Shown one piece after another: positions 16,461 through 25,346 of a stretch of 47,915 bases of DNA. The DNA is from Bacteroidia bacterium (GTDB taxonomy: Bacteria > Bacteroidota > Bacteroidia > 2-12-FULL-35-15). The stretch lies in the NCBI GenBank assembly GCA_020051175.1, contig JAGVJJ010000072.1:1-47915 (forward strand), in the 5' to 3' direction. The notes below the pieces were generated by a model that worked only from the letters and a program-made list of their open reading frames with translations, searched no databases and was not told the origin of the DNA. The stretch's first letter is position 1, and each line of letters begins with the position of its first letter. Position numbers and translations under genes: made by a program.

Positions 16461-19400
16461 TTAATACCTGATAATTTTTTTTACCGCGCTGCCCCTGGAA
16501 TTTCTTATGGTAAGTGTATAAACTCCTTTCGGATAAACGGACATATCAAAAGATGTTTCCATGCTGCCGGTAAAGGAAGGGTAAGTGCGCGCATACATTT
16601 TTTTACCGACTGCATCGGTAATTTCGATGCTCAAGTCTTCCTGGAGGCTTGTTTCAAGCACTATGTGTGTTATCCCGTTGGATGGATTCGGAAAAACAAC
16701 ATAGCTTATTCCATTGGTATGTTCCTCAATCCCCACATTGATATTTTGTGAGGAGGCAGTGCATAAGCCGATACTATCCGTAACTTCCACTTTATAAGCC
16801 CCTATATTGCCCTGCATCACATGTGTTTGCCCGGTAGCACCGGAAATAGGGCTGCCGTTTAAATACCATTGATTTCCGGTAACAGAACTTGATACCAGGG
16901 TATCGCCATTTATTGTAACCGTTGGGACTGCTGGATTCGGAAAAACAAAAATATTCACTGGCTGCGAGGTCACTGCACATCCCAGGGCATCGGTAACTGT
17001 TACGGAATAGGTATTTGTTACGCTTGAATTGATGGTTTGTGATGCCTGGTTGGTAGGATACCATTTATAGGTATTTCCGGTGCTTGCTGTCAATGCCACA
17101 TTTTGTCCCTGGCACAGCGAATCGTTGTTGTTTAAGGTAATGGTTGGCACAGCTCCCTGGCTAATGGCGATATAGCTGTATTTGCTTACAGAGTCCACCC
17201 CGTTGATGTTTGTAACCACCAGCTTTACATCGTGAAATGTTCCCGGGGTATTATAAACCACCGTTGGGTTTTGTTGTGTGGATGTTGCCGGTGTACCGCC
17301 CGGGAAAGTCCATTGCCAGCTGGTAGGGTTATTAAGCGTACTGTCAGAAAAATGTACGGTAAGGCCCGGACAGCCGCTTAAACTGTCGGCTGCGAAGCTT
17401 GCAAATGGCAGGTTGGAAGTTGGGTTATAAATGTCCGATTCCCACAAGCCCCGTCCATAGGTTGCTGCACGCAGTTTGCTGGTGCCGTAGTGTATCTCCA
17501 GCTCATCAATAACCACATTGGGTAAGCCGTTGGAGAAGGGTATCCAGGAGGCCATTCCAGCATCCCTGTAATACACGCCAACATCAGTGCCTACATAAAC
17601 ACCATCATTGGTAACGTTTTGATTTACAATACAATTTGCCGGTATGTTCGGCAGGTTGCCCGACAGGTTTGTCCAGGTAGTGCCACCATCGGTTGTGTAA
17701 TACACTTTTTTATTGGCTGTATAGCCCGAATAGGTAATCCACAGTTTATCAGGGTTGGTTTCTGAAACGGCAATATAAGTTAATGTATTTGAACCGGGAG
17801 GGTTAATGGTTGTCCAGTTGGAGCCTCCATCCACTGTTTTATAAATGGTAGAACCGTTTGAAGCATAAATGTACAATGGGTTTGATTTTGCCACAGCAAG
17901 GCAGGTTAAGCCGCTGGAATTAAAGCTGGAAACGGCTGTCCACGTATCGCCTTTATCCGTTGACTTCCATACATTTTTAAAACCGGCATATATCGTTGAA
18001 GGGTCTACGGGATCCTGGCACCAGGGTGTTATCCATTCCCCGCTTTCATCAATGTTGTTTACTATGTAATCAAAGTTAAGCCCTCCGTCCGAGGAGCGGT
18101 GCAGTTCACCATTCTGGAACTCTGCATACATGTAATTGGGGTCGCTCCAGTCGATAAAGCATTCCATACCATCGCCACCCAGTACTGAGCTCCAGTTGCC
18201 TGCATTGTGCAGGTTGGTGCCATTGTCCTGCCAGCCCTGGAGAATAAGGCCGGGGTTGGTAACAGAACCGCCCTGGCGGTACATTTGTCCTATCTGCAAG
18301 CCATTGCTGTGATCCTGCCAGGTGCTGCCCCCGTCAGACGTGCTGAAAATGCCGCCATCAGTACCGGCATAGCAGGTGTTGCCATCCGGACGGTAGATTA
18401 AATCATGAATATCGGCATGTACATAAGGAGCACCATTATCACCATACCAGTGGGCAGTAATAGACCAGCTTACCCCGCCATCAAAAGATTTCCAGATGTT
18501 TACCCCACCCACCACAATTTCGTTCTGGCTTGTTGGCGAAGCGGCAATTGACAATGTATACCAGCCGTTACCACCTGAATCCTGTCCATCAGAAGCATAT
18601 CCTATTAAATTAGGCGAATCGGATTGAAGTACAAAGCTATTGCCGGAATCTGTTGAACGGTAAAGGCCCTTAAAGCCAAATTCAATATCATCTGTATAAA
18701 GGAGATAAACATAGGAAGGCTCAGCCGCTGTTACGGCAATGGCAATGCGACCTACAGTTGTACTCTGCGGCAAACCCGTGTTAACGATTGAAAAGCTGCT
18801 GCCGGTATTGGTTGATTTATAAAAATTACTGGCAGATACGGCATACACGGTGCTCGGATCACCGGGTTTCAGCTCCAGGTCTTTTACATTGCTGGCACTG
18901 GATACCTTGGTCCAGTTTAAGCCCGCATTGGTTGATTTGTAAATACCATTGCTGGCCGAAGCAAAGAGTATGTTGCTGTCATCGGGGTGTATGAGTACCC
19001 TGTTTACAGTACGGCCCTGGATGGTGGTCCAGCTAAGGCCTGTAATATTCCAGCTTGCCCCGCCATTTGTTGATTTCAATACACCTACACCATAGGTATC
19101 GGAGCCAAAGCCATCGCCTGTAGCAATGTACATCACATTGGGGTTAGCAGGATCAATGGCGATATCTGTAATGCCCAATGTAGGCAGTGCATCCGTATTG
19201 GTGCTCCAGGTAAGCCCTCCATCAGTGGTTTTCCACAACCCTCCGGAAGGGGATCCAACATAAATGATGTTGGGGTTTGTGGGGTGAAAACGGATGCAGT
19301 TCAAACGTCCGGCACCACCGCCATTCGCAGGCACATCAAAAGCACCTACCGGAACCCAGCCACCACCGGCCTGCATGGCACTTTTATAAGCATGGCTGGT

Positions 19401-19727
19401 TAACAGTTGCTGAGCCTGTTCCGTGCCCGTTTGAATCAGTGACCTGTCGCCACTGGGGTATACCCGTTGCTCTGTAAAATATTCCCAGCGTTTGTAAAAA
19501 ATATAGCCTTCGTTTTCTTCCTCTATTTCCTGTTTAAAACGGAACAGCTTTTTTAGCTTCTCCTTTTTTTCTTTTTTTGACCAGTATTTATTGAAGGATT
19601 GCTGAACATCATAAAAATTGACAGAAGGGTCCTGCATTTTTTTTACCCAGTCCTGGGCATTTAGAGAGCCACTGAGTAAAAAGGCAAAAAGGCAGAGAAT
19701 ATAAACTAAAGGTGGAGTTCTGAACAT
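16461..19727 (-). CDS. T9SS-secreted BNR/sortilin-like beta-propeller protein with PKD domain
   Basis: A 1088-residue exported protein. A signal peptide (MFRTPPLVYILCLFAFLLSG) is followed by about 700 residues of beta-propeller with many Asp-box/BNR repeats (WKTTDGGLTWS, YKSTNAGLNW, YTTDGGTTWTN), as in VPS10/sortilin-type and GH74/photosystem-stability-like propellers. Then come a PKD domain (about 776-850), Ig-like segments and a type IX sorting domain (about 1009-1088) that starts VVFPNPSNG and ends KKIIRY. It would be displayed on or released from the cell surface. No catalytic residues could be assigned. ATG 19727 is preferred because the signal peptide begins there. Confidence 0.88.
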   Translation of the reverse strand: MFRTPPLVYILCLFAFLLSGSLNAQDWVKKMQDPSVNFYDVQQSFNKYWSKKEKKEKLKKLFRFKQEIEEENEGYIFYKRWEYFTEQRVYPSGDRSLIQTGTEQAQQLLTSHAYKSAMQAGGGWVPVGAFDVPANGGGAGRLNCIRFHPTNPNIIYVGSPSGGLWKTTDGGLTWSTNTDALPTLGITDIAIDPANPNVMYIATGDGFGSDTYGVGVLKSTNGGASWNITGLSWTTIQGRTVNRVLIHPDDSNILFASASNGIYKSTNAGLNWTKVSSASNVKDLELKPGDPSTVYAVSASNFYKSTNTGSSFSIVNTGLPQSTTVGRIAIAVTAAEPSYVYLLYTDDIEFGFKGLYRSTDSGNSFVLQSDSPNLIGYASDGQDSGGNGWYTLSIAASPTSQNEIVVGGVNIWKSFDGGVSWSITAHWYGDNGAPYVHADIHDLIYRPDGNTCYAGTDGGIFSTSDGGSTWQDHSNGLQIGQMYRQGGSVTNPGLILQGWQDNGTNLHNAGNWSSVLGGDGMECFIDWSDPNYMYAEFQNGELHRSSDGGLNFDYIVNNIDESGEWITPWCQDPVDPSTIYAGFKNVWKSTDKGDTWTAVSSFNSSGLTCLAVAKSNPLYIYASNGSTIYKTVDGGSNWTTINPPGSNTLTYIAVSETNPDKLWITYSGYTANKKVYYTTDGGTTWTNLSGNLPNIPANCIVNQNVTNDGVYVGTDVGVYYRDAGMASWIPFSNGLPNVVIDELEIHYGTSKLRAATYGRGLWESDIYNPTSNLPFASFAADSLSGCPGLTVHFSDSTLNNPTSWQWTFPGGTPATSTQQNPTVVYNTPGTFHDVKLVVTNINGVDSVSKYSYIAISQGAVPTITLNNNDSLCQGQNVALTASTGNTYKWYPTNQASQTINSSVTNTYSVTVTDALGCAVTSQPVNIFVFPNPAVPTVTINGDTLVSSSVTGNQWYLNGSPISGATGQTHVMQGNIGAYKVEVTDSIGLCTASSQNINVGIEEHTNGISYVVFPNPSNGITHIVLETSLQEDLSIEITDAVGKKMYARTYPSFTGSMETSFDMSVYPKGVYTLTIRNSRGSAVKKIIRY

Positions 19728-19774
19728 GGAAAATTTTAAATATCCTGTACAAGGTAGCATTTTCCGGCTATTTA

Positions 19775-20266
19775 TCAAAATATAGTTTTTACCATCACAA
19801 AGTCGTTCATGAAATAACCTTCGCCAATATCAAAATCTGCAATTTCCTTAATAACAAAACCGTTTTTAAAATAGAAATTGATGGCCTTGTAGTTTTGCCG
19901 GTTTACGGTAAGTTCAAATGTTCTGGCCTGGGGAAGCTCTTGCAGCAAATGATTCAGGATATCGGTTCCAATCCCATTGCGGTGCTTGTTTACAAGGACA
20001 TAAAATTTATGGATGAAATAGTGTGCATTGTCCTTTGTGCTGACAGAGATGTAGGCAGTGGGCTCGTTGTTTAAATAGACAAGGGTGAACACATGTCCGC
20101 TGTTCATCTGTTTCAGGAGCTGTTCCTCAGAATACATGTTTTTGATCATGTATTCCACCTGCTCCAGGCCAATGATTTCGACATAATGGGACCGCCATAT
20201 CTTATCGGCCAGTTGGGTGATGGTGGGGATGTGGGATGGGGATGCGGTTTTGAAGGTGAGGGGCAT
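19775..20266 (-). CDS. GNAT family N-acetyltransferase
   Basis: A 163-residue acetyltransferase. The acetyl-CoA loop is VNKHRNGIG (the Q/RxxGxG motif A variant), with the flanking beta strand FIHKFYVLV and the motif B region NFYFKNGFV. The N terminus (FKTASPSHIPTITQLADKIW) is typical of small GNATs. The substrate is unknown: amino acid, peptide or small amine. It begins 5 nt after the T9SS gene upstream, so it is likely in the same operon as two surface proteins. Confidence 0.85.
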   Translation of the reverse strand: MPLTFKTASPSHIPTITQLADKIWRSHYVEIIGLEQVEYMIKNMYSEEQLLKQMNSGHVFTLVYLNNEPTAYISVSTKDNAHYFIHKFYVLVNKHRNGIGTDILNHLLQELPQARTFELTVNRQNYKAINFYFKNGFVIKEIADFDIGEGYFMNDFVMVKTIF

Positions 20267-20271
20267 TGTAA

Positions 20272-21240
20272 TTACTCTTTGATTAATTTGCCGGATAACA
20301 CCGTTCTTTCATTTATTGCCTTTACAAAATAAACTCCAGAGCTAAAGCCGTTGGCATCAACTGTAATATTACCAGTAGCGTTTTTATTGGTATAAACGTT
20401 ACGGCCAGTAATATCAGTTACAGATAGTGTGAAGGTTTGCTGGATGGGGAGTTGGATGGTGAAATTTGAGTTGGCTGGGTTAGGAAAAATTGAAAGCTGT
20501 TTCAGTGGTTGTTGTTCATTAATGCCAATAGTCCCCATACAGGTTATTGAATCAGTTGAAACACAAATATCGTCAACGAAATAGTAAGCAAAACAAGTAG
20601 TAGTAGTGCTATTCAGCGTCATTATGGATGAATGTTGGTTATCAAAAAAGTTACCAATGATAATGTAATTATAAACGGAATCTGCAATTACAGAACCTGA
20701 AATGGTTGTCCAATTGGCTGTATCTGTTATTATGGTATTTGTATAAACGTGTGCGGAATTTCGTATTGGTGCAGGATTAAGAGAGCTATAAGGAATAGTT
20801 GAAAACACCACCCCCAAATTGTTAGTAGCACAGTATATGCTATTTTTATCCGCTAAACTAACTTTAAAACTGACATAATATTTTTGTCCAATGTTAAGCA
20901 TAGTAGAGAGCTGCCTTCCAATATACTCCCTAAAAACGGTATCTGCCCCTTGTGAACCATGGCTACCAACTCCTACATAAGCGTTACCATTTGAAGGTTG
21001 GTATCCAAAGCTATTAGATGGAACACTACCCCAACTTCCTGCGGTAGCACATGAATTAAAATAATTAGGAGTTTCTCTATAACTATCCCAACCTGTCACG
21101 TCACTAAAAGGTGAAAAGGCATCTGGACAATTACTATACAATTCAAAACCTGGGTTAGGCACTATGTTTTGAGCAAAAATATTTGTTCCAAGAAACAATA
21201 AAAAAAATATTTGAATACTATAAATTAATGGTTGCTTCAT
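20272..21240 (-). CDS. T9SS-sorted secreted protein with NPGFE-type domain
   Basis: A 322-residue exported protein. A signal peptide (residues 1-23, ending IFAQ) precedes an N-VPNPGFE segment, a jelly-roll, carbohydrate-binding-like domain known from Bacteroidota OmpA- and gliding-associated proteins (GWDSYRETPNYFNSC, YVGVGSHG). A T9SS type A domain covers about residues 247-322 (LSIFPNPANSNF to GKLIKE). Binding to surface polysaccharide is a reasonable guess. The gene is located between the S74 adhesin gene and the GNAT gene, all on the minus strand. Confidence 0.78.
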   Translation of the reverse strand: MKQPLIYSIQIFFLLFLGTNIFAQNIVPNPGFELYSNCPDAFSPFSDVTGWDSYRETPNYFNSCATAGSWGSVPSNSFGYQPSNGNAYVGVGSHGSQGADTVFREYIGRQLSTMLNIGQKYYVSFKVSLADKNSIYCATNNLGVVFSTIPYSSLNPAPIRNSAHVYTNTIITDTANWTTISGSVIADSVYNYIIIGNFFDNQHSSIMTLNSTTTTCFAYYFVDDICVSTDSITCMGTIGINEQQPLKQLSIFPNPANSNFTIQLPIQQTFTLSVTDITGRNVYTNKNATGNITVDANGFSSGVYFVKAINERTVLSGKLIKE

Positions 21241-21318
21241 TTTGTTTTTACTTCAATTCGTAATTCATTATAATTAAATTTAGTATTTATCTGTCAATTG
21301 AAATGAAATATTAGTTTT

Positions 21319-21361
21319 AAAAATTATCCTAATGTACTAATCAATACATTAGGATAATTTT
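21319..21361 (-). terminator. Strong hairpin terminator after S74 gene
   Basis: A perfect 17-bp stem (arms 21320-21336 and 21345-21361) with an 8-nt loop CTAATCAA. On the minus strand it lies 17 nt past the S74 gene stop and ends in TTTT. It probably separates that gene from the downstream T9SS gene. Confidence 0.75.
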
Positions 21362-21377
21362 CATAAATCTCATTTCT

Positions 21378-24218
21378 TTACTGTTTAATCATCTTTTTAG
21401 TTTCAATTATTTTGCCATCGATAACAAGGGTATATGTGTAAATACCGCTTGATAAGTCATCAGCAAATACATTTAATTGCCCTTCGCCACTTCCTGTTAG
21501 CTCAACTGATTGTATTAATTTACCTTGTGAGTTATTAAACAGCAACTGTGCTTTCATGTAGCTTTCTGGCAAAATGTATTTAATCGTTGTATTTTCTTTG
21601 AATGGATTTGGGACATTCTGTTGCAATACCAATGCTTGTCCATCCCTCAGTTTAACATCCGTTTGCATTAATGGTTCCGATTGTGTATTCGTTGAACCTA
21701 TTTGCATTGAACGGGTTGCACTACAGCAGTTATTTACAGCATCCAATAATTGGTTTAATTGGTTCTGTATTGAAGTCCCATTTGCTACCAGTTGATTAAC
21801 TTGGTGTTGGAGTGCAATGTTGTTTGATTGTAATGCAGTATTAATTGAATCCTGATTGCTTGTTTTTGATTGCAAACTGTCAATTTTTTGCTGCTGCTCC
21901 TGAATACCTTTAGTTAAAAAAGCTATTAGCTCAGTATAGTTCACCGCTTTATAAGACACAGCAGGATGTATAACATTGCCAGATGTATCTAAAACTGCTG
22001 GTTTAAGATTAGACGAAACTAATTCTGGTAAAATTTGCTCAATATCTTGTGCAATAAAACCATAACTCTTTTCAGCTGAAAAATTAAATTCGCTGAAATT
22101 TACTGTATCAAAATAATAGGTTTTTGGTTTTAGTTGACGAATGACAGTTAAAGCATCATGTAGGCTGTCAACATCTGTTTTGAATTGTTGGTCAGAAGAT
22201 GTCCATGTTCCAGAGTAAGTTCCACTTCCAGTGATTGTAACATTTCCTGTAATTGCCATATTACCAGTAAAATTAGAAGTTCCATTAACATCTAATTTCG
22301 CTGCGGGGTTGGTTAATCCAATCCCTACGCTACCAGCAAAGTAATTTTTAGCAGTGCCCACCATATAACAATTAAATTTTCCAGTTCCAGCAGAAATTTC
22401 ACTTGCAAATCCTGCATTTAATGTACTACCCACAGTTTGTTCCAAAACTCGGTTTCCATAATAGTTGGTAACTGTTCCAGTGCCAGTATTTGTAGCACTA
22501 GGTATGTATGCACTCATCATATTTGTAATATTTCCGGTACTCGTATTTGAATTGTTGAGGTTTATTGCGCTGAGATTATACACTGTTCCTGCTGTTGTAT
22601 TATTGAAAGCAAGCACTTGTAAAGCGCTAACACCAAGCAGGAGGCTTGATATACCTTGTGTTCCTTTATTTCTTAAAGTAATAATTGCGCTCGCATAATT
22701 GGATATATCCGATGTTGGGGTTGGGCTTGCATCAACCCTGAAAGTGGCACCACCAGCAATTATTCCACTTACTACACTTTTAATATTTGCGCCTTCTATT
22801 GCTCCGTTGGTGTTGTAAACATCAAATTTATTAGCTGGTGTAGACGTTCCAATTCCAACATTACCATCATATGCAATTCTCATTCTTTCTGTTGCAGTTG
22901 TGTTAGTAGTAACACTTCGGGTACCAAATATTAAGTCTCCATACTGACTTCCGGTGGTTGATATTTGCTGATAACCAATCCATGCAGACGGTAAGGCTGC
23001 ACCGGCATTATTGAAACCAAAACCAATTAACCTGTATGAGCCAGCATTGCTTTCTCCCATTCCTAAATGTAAATAAGTAGCAGAGTCAATGGAAGTTGGC
23101 GCGGTTGCTGAAAGAGCATATGAACTTCCAATAGCCATTTTGATTTTACCCAAGGAGCTTACCACTACTAATTTGTTATTTGCTGCTGCTGAAGTCCCAA
23201 TTCCTACATTGCCCCCCGCTTTAACTCGCATTTTTTCTGTATTGTTGGTTTTAATAACGAGGTCTTTATTATTAGTAGTGCCAAGAAAGTTTGTATCGGC
23301 TATAGAATTACCAACAAGTAGCCAGGAGCCTGACGTTGCAGTACTAATTAATTGCACCCAGTTTGGCAAAACTGAACTCCCTGCGTTGTACCAATACCCC
23401 GCAGGTGTAAGCCCACCGCTCCCGGTATTGTAAACCAACAAGCTGTATGCAGGAGTTGGTACAGTGGTTGCATCGCTTGTGCTAGTGAGCGCAACACTGG
23501 GTATCAATACACCTTTATTGCTGGCGTTGATATGCAGCAATGCAGACGCATCCGGTGTGGAAGTATTAATCCCAATATTTCCCTGTGAAGCACCTGTTGT
23601 GCCTACAATACGCATGCGTTCTGCATTTAATACTGTACCAGAGGAAGAGTTATTATTACCTGTATAAAAAATCATGTCTTTATTTTCCTGCTGTTTGAGC
23701 TCTGCAACTCCTCCTCCTCCTTGAATTCCAATTTGAAAGCCATCCTTTGCAGTTGTGCCAGTTCCTTGACCAGAACCATAACCAGTAAATGCCATATTAA
23801 CAGGCCGGGATGCCACAACAACTTGACTATCATTAATATGGAGAGAGTGCTGGGGAGCATCGATACCAATTCCAACTTTAACAAAGGAGAAAAAACCGGA
23901 ATTAGGGGCAGCTGCTGCACCTATCCCAATTATGCCAGTAGATGACTGGATTAATTCGCCTCCATTTATGGTATTTCCCCCAATTATAAGCGAACTATCC
24001 CCAATATGAATCGATTTTACTTTAATACTATCCGCCACAAGATGGCCGATAACTTTAAGGCCGGCACCAATTTGGGCATGCATGTCCGTTTTAATACTAT
24101 CAATCCCGTTCGGATGCCATGTAGTATCCGTTTGTGCAATTGTACTTTTTGTAATGAATAATGCAATTCCAATGAAAACCATTGAAAGTATTGCTGAAAA
24201 TGATATTTTTTGTTTCAT
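21378..24218 (-). CDS. S74 (endosialidase-chaperone) adhesin with T9SS sorting domain
   Basis: A 946-residue exported protein. A signal peptide (residues 1-28) precedes a long repetitive, glycine- and threonine-rich stalk with many VGIGTS/T.P.KLDV blocks as in phage tail-fibre-like proteins. At about residues 670-745 lies a peptidase S74 intramolecular chaperone domain: SSDQQFKTDVD, then IRQLKPKTYYF and YGFIAQDIEQILPELV. The Ser-(4)-Lys spacing in SDQQFK fits the self-cleaving Ser-Lys dyad of S74/MYRF domains. A coiled coil with heptads follows (770-840), then a T9SS domain (about 866-946, LVLQQNVPNPF to KKMIKQ). S74 domains trimerise the stalk and cut themselves off. Expected to be a trimeric surface fibre. 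Confidence 0.85.
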   Translation of the reverse strand: MKQKISFSAILSMVFIGIALFITKSTIAQTDTTWHPNGIDSIKTDMHAQIGAGLKVIGHLVADSIKVKSIHIGDSSLIIGGNTINGGELIQSSTGIIGIGAAAAPNSGFFSFVKVGIGIDAPQHSLHINDSQVVVASRPVNMAFTGYGSGQGTGTTAKDGFQIGIQGGGGVAELKQQENKDMIFYTGNNNSSSGTVLNAERMRIVGTTGASQGNIGINTSTPDASALLHINASNKGVLIPSVALTSTSDATTVPTPAYSLLVYNTGSGGLTPAGYWYNAGSSVLPNWVQLISTATSGSWLLVGNSIADTNFLGTTNNKDLVIKTNNTEKMRVKAGGNVGIGTSAAANNKLVVVSSLGKIKMAIGSSYALSATAPTSIDSATYLHLGMGESNAGSYRLIGFGFNNAGAALPSAWIGYQQISTTGSQYGDLIFGTRSVTTNTTATERMRIAYDGNVGIGTSTPANKFDVYNTNGAIEGANIKSVVSGIIAGGATFRVDASPTPTSDISNYASAIITLRNKGTQGISSLLLGVSALQVLAFNNTTAGTVYNLSAINLNNSNTSTGNITNMMSAYIPSATNTGTGTVTNYYGNRVLEQTVGSTLNAGFASEISAGTGKFNCYMVGTAKNYFAGSVGIGLTNPAAKLDVNGTSNFTGNMAITGNVTITGSGTYSGTWTSSDQQFKTDVDSLHDALTVIRQLKPKTYYFDTVNFSEFNFSAEKSYGFIAQDIEQILPELVSSNLKPAVLDTSGNVIHPAVSYKAVNYTELIAFLTKGIQEQQQKIDSLQSKTSNQDSINTALQSNNIALQHQVNQLVANGTSIQNQLNQLLDAVNNCCSATRSMQIGSTNTQSEPLMQTDVKLRDGQALVLQQNVPNPFKENTTIKYILPESYMKAQLLFNNSQGKLIQSVELTGSGEGQLNVFADDLSSGIYTYTLVIDGKIIETKKMIKQ

Positions 24219-24328
24219 GAAATTAATTTTTAGAGTTGGTAATTTGTTTTTTCTAGTTGAATCACTACGTGTGTTTATGTCATATCAAAGCCTCCTTTCC
24301 TTAGTTTTTTAAGTTCATTCATTCATGT

Positions 24329-24350
24329 ATTCGGTCTTAGTAGACCGAAT
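24329..24350. promoter_or_regulatory. Palindromic candidate operator
   Basis: ATTCGGTCT (24329-24337), loop TAGT, AGACCGAAT (24342-24350): a perfect 9-bp inverted repeat. It lies in the divergent spacer, 25 nt before the HTH gene and 111 nt before the S74 gene. There is no adjacent U tract, so an operator is more likely than a terminator. Confidence 0.5.
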
Positions 24351-24374
24351 TAAAAAGCTTTTTTTATTCCACTA

Positions 24375-24632
24375 TTGTATGTGCGTAATAAAAAACACCA
24401 AATAGTACTTACCAAAATTGGCGAAATCGTTAAAAAACAACGAATTGAGCAGGGGTATTCACGCACTCAGCTGGCCATTGAACTCAATTCGGATGAAAAA
24501 CAGATAAGGCGCATTGAAAACGGGGAAGTAAATCCAACCCTTATAACGCTTTTAAAAGTTTTTTACGTCCTGAAAATCGATTTTGACGTTTTAAATAAGC
24601 TCAAAATCGATAAATCTTTCTTTTACGATTAA
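24375..24632 (+). CDS. XRE-family HTH regulator
   Basis: An 85-residue protein that is essentially one XRE/Cro-type helix-turn-helix: IGEIVKKQRIEQGYSRTQLA then LNSDEKQIRRIENGEVNPTL, in which helix 3 is DEKQIRRIE. A short basic tail follows. Residues 1-8 are poorly defined; the TTG at 24375 or GTG at 24381 must be the start since no ATG is available in frame. It is divergent from the S74 adhesin gene with a perfect palindrome between them, so autoregulation or control of the adhesin gene is plausible. It could also be a lone regulator left from a mobile element. Confidence 0.75.
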   Translation: MYVRNKKHQIVLTKIGEIVKKQRIEQGYSRTQLAIELNSDEKQIRRIENGEVNPTLITLLKVFYVLKIDFDVLNKLKIDKSFFYD

Positions 24633-24754
24633 TCGGATGCAAGAATAGGGAATTTTTTTCTACAATCAATAATTTTCTGTAGATAATTGATTGTTATTTT
24701 AAGGTTAATGGTGGAATTGTTAAGATGAAGTGGTTTTTTTTAAGGGAGGGGGCC

Positions 24755-25327
24755 TCAATCGTGATTCACCCAATTCCAAATCATCTCCAACCCAAATTCC
24801 GTAAGCACACTTTCCGGGTGAAATTGTACTCCGCGTAGATCATATGTTTTATGCCTTAGCCCCATGATATTGCCTTTTGCATCGGTGCAGGTAACCTCCA
24901 GCTCTTCAGGAAGCTGCTCCTTGTCCACCACCCAGGAATGGTAGCGTCCTACATTGAATGTTTCCGGCAGGCCTTTAAACAAAACATCATTTTTAATAAC
25001 ATTAACAGGCGTTGCCACACCGTGAAACACTTCCTGCAAGTTCCGTAATGTTCCACCGTACACCTCCGCAATGGCTTGTTGTCCCAGGCAAATACCCAGT
25101 ATGCTTTTGGAGGGGGCATAGGTTTTAATAACATCCTCTAAAATGCCCGCATCTTTGGGTAATCCGGGCCCCGGAGAAAGCAGGATTTTGTCAAATTCTG
25201 CAATGGCCTCCAGGCTTATTTTGTCATTGCGGTGTATTTCAATACGGGCATTTTCATTCACCTTTTCAAGGTAATGCACCAGGTTGTAGGTAAAGCTGTC
25301 GTAATTATCAAAAACAAGGATTTTCAT
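24755..25327 (-). CDS. trpG/pabA: Anthranilate/aminodeoxychorismate synthase glutamine amidotransferase
   Basis: A 190-residue class I glutamine amidotransferase. The nucleophile is Cys in GICLGQQ, and the HPES motif near the C terminus supplies the catalytic His and Glu; FDNYDSFTYN and SPGPGLP are family hallmarks. It gives ammonia to chorismate via TrpE (tryptophan) or PabB (folate). No trpE or pabB lies nearby, so the partner is encoded elsewhere and the two names cannot be separated; a dual role is common. I start it at ATG 25327 (MKILVFDNYDS), two residues inside the longest frame. It is the last gene of the minus-strand operon with two glycosyltransferases. Confidence 0.9.
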   Translation of the reverse strand: MKILVFDNYDSFTYNLVHYLEKVNENARIEIHRNDKISLEAIAEFDKILLSPGPGLPKDAGILEDVIKTYAPSKSILGICLGQQAIAEVYGGTLRNLQEVFHGVATPVNVIKNDVLFKGLPETFNVGRYHSWVVDKEQLPEELEVTCTDAKGNIMGLRHKTYDLRGVQFHPESVLTEFGLEMIWNWVNHD

Positions 25328-25346
25328 GGACAAATAAACAGCATTT

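Noticed and set aside
24353..24364. AAAAAGCTTTTT as a terminator
   Set aside because: All A/T apart from a GC centre, with no loop; too weak to act as a terminator and located between divergent starts.
24659..24693. Hairpin CAATCAAT/ATTGATTG after the HTH gene as a terminator
   Set aside because: Only 8 A/T-rich pairs with a large loop and an overlapping alternative TCTACA/TGTAGA pairing; not convincing.
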